Assembly: GCA_015488975.1 (NCBI GenBank)
Contig: WFMT01000127.1
Location: 1 to 13,141, forward strand
Length of the DNA: 13,141 bases
Source: Campylobacteraceae bacterium
Lineage (GTDB): Bacteria; Campylobacterota; Campylobacteria; Campylobacterales; JALSKU01
Reading direction: 5' to 3'
In this document: piece by piece, positions 1 through 6,018 of the stretch
Position numbering within the stretch: position 1 is the first letter of the stretch
How the letters are laid out: each line of letters opens with the position of its first letter
The notes under the pieces: model-generated
Databases searched by the model: none
Told to the model about the DNA's origin: nothing
The model's input: only the letters and a program-made list of their open reading frames with translations
Made by a program: the position numbers and the translations under genes

Positions 1-1
1 A

Positions 2-406
2 TCCATAGGTTTAACGGGAGCGATGATGTTTGCTTATGCAGAAACTAACGGTCAAAATGAAATATCCGTTAAAAGCTCTATTCAAGTACAGCAAAATGCA
101 AATAATAATATAGTCCATGAAAACATGGCAACAATTACACTGCAAGAAGCTGCCTTGATAGCCAAAAAAAATTCAGATGGCAAGATCGTGTCAGTAAATC
201 TTGAAGATATCAATGGAAACCTTGTCTATACTGCGGATGTACTTAAACATAATCAAATTACAAACTTGATTATTGATGCTGGAAACGGTAGAATATTATC
301 TTCAAGGGTTGAAAGCACTAACAAAGAAGTAAGTGATAATTCTAAAGATGAAGATAACAATGACAATCAAGGACAAAATGAATCAGACCATGAGAGTAAT
401 GACTGA
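2..406 (+). CDS. PepSY-domain secreted protein (5' end outside window)
   Basis: The reading frame is open from base 2, and the residues before the first ATG pair (SIGLTGAMMFAYA) look like the hydrophobic core and AxA-type cleavage site of a signal peptide. The true start therefore probably lies upstream, and the ATG at 23 is internal. The mature part is a single PepSY-like domain (T-L-Q-E-A-A-L-I-A-K, then a beta-hairpin with V-Y-T-A-D-V and I-D-A-G-N-G-R-I-L), followed by a highly acidic, Asn/Asp-rich tail. PepSY domains are extracytoplasmic and often sit beside two-component systems, where they are thought to bind or modulate partners. The 27-base gap to the response regulator, without a terminator, suggests a shared operon and a periplasmic input or accessory role. 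The specific function is unknown. Confidence 0.8.
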   Translation, partial: SIGLTGAMMFAYAETNGQNEISVKSSIQVQQNANNNIVHENMATITLQEAALIAKKNSDGKIVSVNLEDINGNLVYTADVLKHNQITNLIIDAGNGRILSSRVESTNKEVSDNSKDEDNNDNQGQNESDHESND

Positions 407-433
407 CAAAAACATATATCTTTGGAGTTTTAA

Positions 434-1093
434 ATGAAGATACTAATTGTAGAGGATGATTTAAATATCCTCTCTTTATTAAAAGAAAATTTTATTGAAG
501 AAGGCTATATAGCAGATACAGCAGAAAATGGAGAAGACGGAGAGTATATGGCGAGCGTCAACAGTTATGATGTTATTGTTTTAGACTGGATGCTGCCCTA
601 TAAAAGCGGTATAGATATACTACGCTCTTTAAGGAATAAAAGTATAATGACTCCTGTTATAATGCTCACTGCAAAAGGTGAGATTGACGACAGGATAACC
701 GGCCTAAAAAAGGGAGCAGATGACTATCTTGTAAAACCTTTTAGCTTTAAAGAATTACAAGCTAGAATAGAAGCTCTTTATAGAAGAGTTGTGCAAAACG
801 GTAAAAATGAAATCAAAATTAAGAATATAACTATACAGACAGACAAAAAAATTATTACAAAAAACTCAAAAATTATTACTTTAACAGCAAAAGAATATGA
901 ATTATTAATGTTTTTGGTAAAAAGAAAAAATTCCTATGTATCAAAATTTATGATTGAGGCTCAACTATGGACAAATGATGAAAATCTAAAGCAAAGCAAT
1001 GTCATACAAGTTACGATATATCACTTAAGACAAAAGCTTGGAAAAGATTTGATAAGCAGTTTTAAAGGTTTGGGATATAAAATTGAAATTTAA
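434..1093 (+). CDS. OmpR/PhoB-family response regulator
   Basis: This 219-residue protein has the usual length and layout of the family. The N-terminal receiver domain (about 1-118) carries the acidic pair D8/D9, the phospho-acceptor D51 in V-L-D-W-M-L-P, T79 and K101 (V-K-P-F). The C-terminal winged-helix DNA-binding domain (about 125-219) has L-T-A-K-E-Y-E-L-L and ends in K-G-L-G-Y-K-I. It should bind tandem direct-repeat DNA sites when phosphorylated by the kinase encoded next, whose TTG start lies 11 bases inside this gene. The ATG at 434 follows GGAG at 424-427. Directly downstream of the kinase is an 11-base-period direct repeat of the kind such regulators bind, repeated at 10672. It could be a PhoB/PhosR-type phosphate regulator or a PepSY-associated regulator of the QseB/ArsR type. 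Sequence inspection cannot decide between these. Confidence 0.95.
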   Translation: MKILIVEDDLNILSLLKENFIEEGYIADTAENGEDGEYMASVNSYDVIVLDWMLPYKSGIDILRSLRNKSIMTPVIMLTAKGEIDDRITGLKKGADDYLVKPFSFKELQARIEALYRRVVQNGKNEIKIKNITIQTDKKIITKNSKIITLTAKEYELLMFLVKRKNSYVSKFMIEAQLWTNDENLKQSNVIQVTIYHLRQKLGKDLISSFKGLGYKIEI

Positions 1094-2390
1094 AAGTTTA
1101 AAAACAAAAATTCTTTTTTGGTTTGGCTCTATATCATTTTTTATATTGATTATTTTTAGCTTATTATTTTATTATTTCTTTGAAAAAAGTTTAACCCTAT
1201 CAATACAAAATAAACTTTATGCAGAATCCATCTACATAAAAGAACATATTGACATCAAATCTCTTAAAGTTATTGAACACAAATTTCCTTTTGCCATAAT
1301 AAAAAAAGACAAGATTATATATAAAACTAAAAAATTTGAATTATCAAATATAAAAAATATATTAAGATCTAAAAATCCTTTTAAGATTATCAGTACCCAC
1401 GAATCAAAAAATGCAATATATATATTAAAATTAAGCAAGCCATTTGATGGCGCAATACTGGTTTTAGAAAGAGAGATTGATGACAGGATAGAAGATATTC
1501 TCTCAACGATGCTAGTTTTAGAACCTATTTTACTTATTTTACTTATTTTTATGGCAAACAATATGCTAAATAAGATATTGTTACCCATTAAAAATATAAA
1601 CAAAACTGCCAAAAGTATCTCTGTAAATAATTTTAATACAAAAATTCCACTCTATGATAATGAGAATGAGATAAAAGAATTGGCACAAACTTTCAACAAC
1701 ATGATAGACAGACTAAAAGAGGGGGTACAAACAATCGAAAGATTCAACTCAGATGTTTCGCATGAGCTTAAAACACCGCTTACTGTTATAAATGGACAGA
1801 TTGAATTGGCCTTAAAAAAAGATAGAGCTATCTCATACTATAAACACAGTTTGCACACTATAGGGGCTGAATCAAAGAAAATTCAAGAGATTACAGAAGA
1901 GTTGCTGTTTTTAAGTAAATTTTCCAAAAATGATATAGAAGAAAAATTTAAAAGCTGTGATTTTAATGCTATATTGATAGAAGCTTTAGAAAAATACTTG
2001 AAAATTGCAAAAGAGAAAAATATTAACATAGAAATCGTAAAATTTGAAAAAGCAACCAAACAAGCAAACGAATCATTGATTTTTTCTATTTTTTCAAATA
2101 TCATAGATAATGCTGTAAAATATACACCAAATAATAAAAATATTTTTGTCTCATTGTATAAAAATGAAAAGATTCACTTTATCATTAAAGATGAAGGTAT
2201 TGGAATACCTAAAAATGAATTATCTAAAATAACAGATAGATTTTACAGGATTGATAAATCAAGAAATAAAAAAATTAAAGGTTTTGGTCTTGGACTCTGT
2301 ATAGTAAAAAATAGCGTAGAGCTTCACAATGCGAAGTTGAAAATAACTTCCATTGAAAAAAGCGGAACACAAGTAGAAGTTATATTTTAA
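1083..2390 (+). CDS. Membrane sensor histidine kinase
   Basis: This 435-residue kinase begins at a TTG. GGGATA at 1072-1077 serves as the ribosome binding site, and the next in-frame ATG would remove the first membrane segment. There are two membrane helices (about 12-33 and 141-161) enclosing a periplasmic region of about 105 residues with no recognised sensor motif. A HAMP linker (about 162-215) follows. The dimerisation domain has the phospho-acceptor H227 in S-H-E-L-K-T-P. The ATPase domain has an N-box around N343 (N-I-I-D-N-A-V-K-Y), D-E-G-I-G-I-P at 370-376, F-Y-R-I-D and the G2 box G-F-G-L-G-L around 400-405. The HK/RR overlap indicates translational coupling with its cognate regulator. 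The signal is unknown. Phosphate status is suggested only by the downstream genes. Confidence 0.95.
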   Translation: MKFKSLKTKILFWFGSISFFILIIFSLLFYYFFEKSLTLSIQNKLYAESIYIKEHIDIKSLKVIEHKFPFAIIKKDKIIYKTKKFELSNIKNILRSKNPFKIISTHESKNAIYILKLSKPFDGAILVLEREIDDRIEDILSTMLVLEPILLILLIFMANNMLNKILLPIKNINKTAKSISVNNFNTKIPLYDNENEIKELAQTFNNMIDRLKEGVQTIERFNSDVSHELKTPLTVINGQIELALKKDRAISYYKHSLHTIGAESKKIQEITEELLFLSKFSKNDIEEKFKSCDFNAILIEALEKYLKIAKEKNINIEIVKFEKATKQANESLIFSIFSNIIDNAVKYTPNNKNIFVSLYKNEKIHFIIKDEGIGIPKNELSKITDRFYRIDKSRNKKIKGFGLGLCIVKNSVELHNAKLKITSIEKSGTQVEVIF

Positions 2391-2418
2391 TTTTCATTTC
2401 ATTTTCATAGTCTATACT
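2391..2418 (+). promoter_or_regulatory. Pho-box-like direct repeat plus -10, promoter of operon 1
   Basis: TTTTCAT occurs at 2391-2397 and again at 2402-2408, an exact 11-base period with TTCA between. A -10-like TATACT at 2413-2418 follows after 4 bases. The repeat covers the -35 position, as in activator-dependent PhoB-type promoters. The same 18 bases, with the same 4-base gap to a -10-like hexamer, occur at 10672. The identity extends to 23 bases when the flanking TTAA and A are counted. The box begins on the base after the kinase stop codon. Confidence 0.75.
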
Positions 2419-2437
2419 TTCATAAAAAAGGATAGAT

Positions 2438-3124
2438 ATGCTAACAACTATTATAAGATCTGCAAAAGATTTCTTTGATAAAAAGATACTTTTGCTCTCT
2501 TTTATACCTATGCTGGTATCTGCGTCCATTATTGGTTTTATCTTTTTTTTATTTTCTGGTACTATACATGGTTTTTTTATCTGGGTTATAAGTCATATTC
2601 CTTTCATAAGCGGTGATTTAGTAGTCAGTGTAACACAAAGTTTTTTTGGTGTTATTGTTTTTTATGAACTTATGATCATAAGTTCAGTGCTTTTTGTAGG
2701 CATTGTTGCAGATGGCGTAGTAGATAGGATAAATGAAAAATATTATCACTTGGAAAAAAGAGGATTTGGAACATTTTCAGGCTCAATGTTCAAGGCAATC
2801 AAATCAAATATTTTATTTATAGTTTTATTTATGGTTTTGCTTCCAACTATGTTCATACCATTTTTTAATATATTTATACACTTATTATTGTGGTCAATTT
2901 TAATAAAAGAGCCGATGTTTTACGACAGTCTTTCATTTTATGCGACAAAAACAGAATTTAATAATATTAAAAAAAGATATAAGCTTCAAACATGGATTAT
3001 AAGTTTTATATCAGCAGCTTTATTTTTGATCCCTGTTTTCGGTGTATTTTTATATATATTGCAGTTAATCATATTTACGCATTTCAATTTAAAAAATTTA
3101 AAAGGGATTCAAAATGATAGGTAA
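2438..3124 (+). CDS. EI24/CysZ-like integral membrane protein
   Basis: This 228-residue, strongly hydrophobic protein has membrane segments at roughly 17-42, 65-90, 123-150 and 186-216. The hydrophobic blocks are joined by a basic, aromatic-rich loop (E-K-Y-Y-H-L-E-K-R-G-F-G). Overall architecture, length and the F-N-I-F/L-L-L-W region resemble the EI24 superfamily. That superfamily includes bacterial CysZ sulfate permeases, but many members have no known substrate. It is the first gene of the operon, 19 bases after the -10 box, with AAAAGGAT at 2426-2433 as ribosome binding site. Its last 11 bases overlap the metallophosphoesterase gene, which implies coupled translation. In this context an anion or lipid transport role is possible, but nothing in the sequence proves it. 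Confidence 0.7.
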   Translation: MLTTIIRSAKDFFDKKILLLSFIPMLVSASIIGFIFFLFSGTIHGFFIWVISHIPFISGDLVVSVTQSFFGVIVFYELMIISSVLFVGIVADGVVDRINEKYYHLEKRGFGTFSGSMFKAIKSNILFIVLFMVLLPTMFIPFFNIFIHLLLWSILIKEPMFYDSLSFYATKTEFNNIKKRYKLQTWIISFISAALFLIPVFGVFLYILQLIIFTHFNLKNLKGIQNDR

Positions 3125-4109
3125 AAAGTTTCATTATGTCTTTGCTTCATTGTTGATCATAGTTGGGTTATCAGTATTCTTATACCCTTGGCTTTTTGAA
3201 ATGCCTAAGGTTCTTGATTGGAATTATACGCATCTTCAAAAAATACAAAAACAAAAAACAAAAGGTGATAATTTTTCATTTGTTGTTTTTGGAGACAATA
3301 AAAACTCTGTTTTTTCATTTCCCAAACTTATAAAAGAGGTCAACAAGGAAAATATTGCCTTTTCGCTGGAAACTGGAGATTTGATAGATAATATGATAGA
3401 TGGCGGCTCTGAGTATAAAATTTATCTAAATCAAATAAAAAAACTTAAAAAACCACTTTTAGTGGTCCCTGGTAACCATGAAACCGAGGGTATGAGTTCG
3501 GCTTATTATTATCTTTTCGGCAAAGCTTACTATGCTTTTGCTTATAAAAATTCATATTTTCTCATGCTTGATGGTTCTCACGAGACAGGAATGGGTCCGC
3601 AAGAAATATCTTGGCTAAAACAAAAACTAAAAAATGTAAAAAACTATAAGCATACTTTTGTGTTTATGCATATACCTATTCATGATCCAGTAAAAGACTC
3701 CATCGTAAAAAGTCAATTTGATGAGCCATTTGCTTCAAAACTACAAAATCTATTTGATAAATACAAAATAGATATGATTTTTACAGCTCACGAACATGGA
3801 TACTTTACAGGAAAATGGGGCAACACACCTTATATAGTTACAGGGGGTGCCGGTGCTGAACTTGGAGGTGATAATCCAAAACACTTCTTTCATCACTTTA
3901 TTTTAGTAAAAGTTAACGGTAACAAAGCAAGCTACAAACCTGTTCAAGTAGGAGCAATAGAGACATCACTCATTGCACAGTTTATTCACAATGTAAAAGA
4001 ATTTGTCAGTATGTATTTCTTAGCTCATTGGGATTTAATGTTGGTGATAATTGGATTATTGTATCTTTTTATCTATGGTTGTTTTATTAATAAAATTAAA
4101 AAAATATAG
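3114..4109 (+). CDS. Membrane-anchored calcineurin-like metallophosphoesterase
   Basis: The 331-residue protein has the full metallophosphoesterase motif series: G-D-N at 60-62, G-D-L at 88-90, G-N-H-E at 120-123, H186 in F-M-H-I-P, and H226/H228 in A-H-E-H-G. These residues bind the two-metal centre and predict hydrolysis of a phosphate mono- or diester. An uncleaved N-terminal helix (about 8-28) and a C-terminal helix (about 297-326) would hold the catalytic domain at the outer face of the inner membrane. It is a clear paralogue of the exported enzyme at 10725. Shared blocks include N-F-S-F-V-V, the segment around F-D-K-Y-K, and V-T-G-G-A-G-A. The ATG at 3114 overlaps the previous gene and follows AAAGGGAT. 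The substrate is unknown. Scavenging phosphate from phosphoesters or lipid head groups is an inference from context. Confidence 0.9.
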   Translation: MIGKKFHYVFASLLIIVGLSVFLYPWLFEMPKVLDWNYTHLQKIQKQKTKGDNFSFVVFGDNKNSVFSFPKLIKEVNKENIAFSLETGDLIDNMIDGGSEYKIYLNQIKKLKKPLLVVPGNHETEGMSSAYYYLFGKAYYAFAYKNSYFLMLDGSHETGMGPQEISWLKQKLKNVKNYKHTFVFMHIPIHDPVKDSIVKSQFDEPFASKLQNLFDKYKIDMIFTAHEHGYFTGKWGNTPYIVTGGAGAELGGDNPKHFFHHFILVKVNGNKASYKPVQVGAIETSLIAQFIHNVKEFVSMYFLAHWDLMLVIIGLLYLFIYGCFINKIKKI

Positions 4110-4118
4110 GAGTTTATC

Positions 4119-4838
4119 ATGAAATCAAACAGTATTGTAGTTGCAAAATACTATAAAAACAAAAAAATCAAATCTAAAGTAAATTATACATTTTATACAA
4201 TTAAAAAGATATACAAAAGATTTAAAATATCACAAACTGGTCAATGTATAGAAAAAAATGTAAGTGGTTCTTTAAAATTTTTAAACAACTTCAAAGATAA
4301 TGCCGTACGAACAGGTGCTATAGCCCCTTCATCCAAAACTCTGGCAAAATATATAACTGATATTGCTCTTCTTGACGAAAGAAAATGTATAGTTGAACTT
4401 GGTTCAGGAACTGGCTCTTTTACAAAAGAAATTATGAAAAAGAAAAGCAAAGAATCTCTATTTTTCTCTTTGGAAATAAACAAATACTTTGCAGAGAAAA
4501 CAAAAACTTGTTGCCCCGATGCAACAATACACAATGATAGTGCAGAAAATATACAAAAATATTTAAAAGAAGCTAAAAAAGATGAATGCGATTGTATTAT
4601 ATCAGGGTTGCCTTGGTCTTGTTTTGATGAAAAATATCAAACTGATTTAATAGATAGAATTTATGAATCATTAGAAGAAAATGGTGAATTTCTAACTTTT
4701 GCATATCTGCAAAGTTCATTTCTGCCTCAAGGTATAAAATTTAAAAAACTATTGAATGATAAATTTAAAGTTGTAATTCAAACAAAAATTATCTGGAACA
4801 ATTTACCACCGGCTTTTATCTATCATTGCACAAAGTAA
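4119..4838 (+). CDS. PmtA/OlsG-like SAM-dependent lipid N-methyltransferase (candidate)
   Basis: This 239-residue protein is a class I Rossmann methyltransferase. Motif I is V-E-L-G-S-G-T-G-S-F (92-101), an acidic residue E119 ends strand 2, and the motif IV position reads S-G-L-P-W (162-166). The segment before motif I, R-T-G-A-I-A-P-S-S (64-72), is typical of the Rhizobium-type phospholipid N-methyltransferase PmtA family. From memory, that family also contains OlsG, which methylates ornithine lipids. The very basic N-terminal extension (about 1-50) could favour binding to anionic membranes. AGGAG sits about 8 bases before the ATG at 4119. It shares an operon with an OlsF-like ornithine-lipid synthase, so ornithine lipid or phosphatidylethanolamine are the leading substrates. 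It lacks the N-L-P-Y of KsgA-type rRNA dimethylases. The family call is firm and the substrate is inferred. Confidence 0.75.
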   Translation: MKSNSIVVAKYYKNKKIKSKVNYTFYTIKKIYKRFKISQTGQCIEKNVSGSLKFLNNFKDNAVRTGAIAPSSKTLAKYITDIALLDERKCIVELGSGTGSFTKEIMKKKSKESLFFSLEINKYFAEKTKTCCPDATIHNDSAENIQKYLKEAKKDECDCIISGLPWSCFDEKYQTDLIDRIYESLEENGEFLTFAYLQSSFLPQGIKFKKLLNDKFKVVIQTKIIWNNLPPAFIYHCTK

Positions 4839-4861
4839 AACCAATTAAAAAAGGCATGGCA

Positions 4862-5377
4862 ATGAAAATTATATTTGAAAGATTACGGATTATTATAAAA
4901 TATATTTTATTTATAATATATTTTATTTTTGAAGAATTTGTCATAAAAATGGCAAAGCGATTACTTATATTTATAAGAAAATTTGACATATATGGTCAAT
5001 TTATTGGTTTTATAAACCGCAGCAATGATTTAGTATTGCTTAGTTCTTTTCTCCTCATAGCGGGCATTGCCGAAGCCAGTGCGACATTTGCAGTTTTTCT
5101 AAGCGTAAGAGGTTTTGTAAAACTTGGCATATTTTTTTATATCCTAAAGATTATCATATATATTCCAACTGTTGATATATTTAAGCACAACAAAAGGCGA
5201 CTGCTAAAATATCGTATCATTAGAACTTTTTATTATTGGTATTTGCTTATAATAGGCAGTAAAATTTATAGAAATATAAAAAAAGTTTTTAAAGATATCA
5301 AAGAGAAAATAAAAGCTTTTTTTTATCCTATAAGGGAAACCTTTTTAAATTTTGTAGGGTTTGCGAACAAAAAATGA
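4862..5377 (+). CDS. Small membrane protein of unknown function
   Basis: I do not recognise this protein with confidence. The frame is open from a TTG at 4826, but the better start is the ATG at 4862, which has AAAAAAGG at 4847-4854 seven bases upstream. That gives about 171 residues. The N-terminus is hydrophobic with interspersed basic residues. A central pair of membrane helices follows (around S-F-L-L-I-A-G-I-A-E and G-I-F-F-Y-I-L-K-I-I-I-Y). The C-terminus is a very basic, aromatic-rich amphipathic region (R-T-F-Y-Y-W-Y, then many Lys). The layout loosely recalls a small proteobacterial family with two helices and a C-terminal charged helix (bll5565-like). It sits between the methyltransferase and a DedA gene, with a 4-base ATGA overlap to the latter, so it probably acts with lipid or membrane enzymes. 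Confidence 0.7.
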   Translation: MKIIFERLRIIIKYILFIIYFIFEEFVIKMAKRLLIFIRKFDIYGQFIGFINRSNDLVLLSSFLLIAGIAEASATFAVFLSVRGFVKLGIFFYILKIIIYIPTVDIFKHNKRRLLKYRIIRTFYYWYLLIIGSKIYRNIKKVFKDIKEKIKAFFYPIRETFLNFVGFANKK

Positions 5378-6018
5378 AAGAGATTTTAAAATATCTTTTC
5401 AATTATCTTGCACAGTTTCCGCATGAAACTATTATGATAGCTGCGGTTGCTATTTTATTTTTTGGAGCAATTATTGAAGCCCTTCCTGTTGGTATTTTTA
5501 TGCCAATGGAATCAACTACTATATTTTTGGGAATATTGGCTTATAAAGGAATTTTAGATATAAAAATATTAATTTTAGCTTCTTTCTTAGGCATGATAGC
5601 AGGAGATATAAATGAATATTTTTTTGGCAAAAGAGTTGGAGAAAAGTATTTAAAAAAATACTTAGAAAAAATAAAGATTAATGAAAAAAGATTTGAAAAA
5701 ATAAAAAAAACAATAAAAAATAATCTTTTCAAGGCTATATTTTTTGGTCGCAACAGTAGCTGGAGTAGGTGGATAGTTCCTTTTTTGTGTGGTGCTCACC
5801 AAATCAATACTATAAAGTTTATAAGTTTTGATATAATAACTGCATTTTTTTGGGCATTTGTTTATCTGCTTGGAGGATATTATCTCGGCTATGGATTTGA
5901 TCTATATGGTCAGTATGCGGGTATTGGCATTTTGATATTTGTTTTAATAGCATTTGCAGGATATAAAATCTTAAAAAGGAAAAAGAGTGTTAGATATACA
6001 GAGTTTAGTAGCAAATAA
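5374..6018 (+). CDS. DedA-family (VTT domain) membrane protein 1
   Basis: This 214-residue protein has the DedA layout. A hydrophobic N-terminal part contains the acidic re-entrant loop (I-I-E-A-L-P-V-G, with E35 and E46), followed by G-D-I-N-E-Y-F-F-G-K-R-V-G (77-89). A basic cytoplasmic linker leads to the second re-entrant loop G-R-N-S-S-W-S-R-W (125-133) with both family arginines, R126 and R132, and C-terminal membrane helices. DedA proteins are implicated in recycling or flipping undecaprenyl phosphate and phospholipids across the inner membrane. It overlaps the upstream gene by ATGA, and the acyltransferase gene starts within its last 32 bases. The lysine-rich linker (about 90-120) and the N-S-S-W loop differ from the second DedA protein at 11594. 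A lipid-translocation role here is plausible but not shown. Confidence 0.88.
   Translation: MKEILKYLFNYLAQFPHETIMIAAVAILFFGAIIEALPVGIFMPMESTTIFLGILAYKGILDIKILILASFLGMIAGDINEYFFGKRVGEKYLKKYLEKIKINEKRFEKIKKTIKNNLFKAIFFGRNSSWSRWIVPFLCGAHQINTIKFISFDIITAFFWAFVYLLGGYYLGYGFDLYGQYAGIGILIFVLIAFAGYKILKRKKSVRYTEFSSK

Noticed and set aside
23..25. ATG at 23 as the true start of the PepSY gene
   Set aside because: The frame is open upstream to the window edge and encodes the rest of a signal peptide core, so the start lies outside the window.
2541..2550. Poly-T run in the EI24 gene as a phase-variation tract
   Set aside because: The run is about 8 bases and similar A/T runs occur throughout this AT-rich window. 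Campylobacterota contingency tracts are usually long G/C runs.
3114..4109. Orthologue of the rhizobial phospholipase C PlcP
   Set aside because: As I recall, PlcP has an LpxH-like start with S-D-L-H. These enzymes have G-D-N and an A/S-H-x-H end of a different metallophosphoesterase branch, so only functional analogy can be proposed.
4119..4838. KsgA/Erm-type rRNA adenine dimethylase
   Set aside because: It lacks N-L-P-Y at motif IV (S-G-L-P-W instead) and has the PmtA-type segment before motif I.
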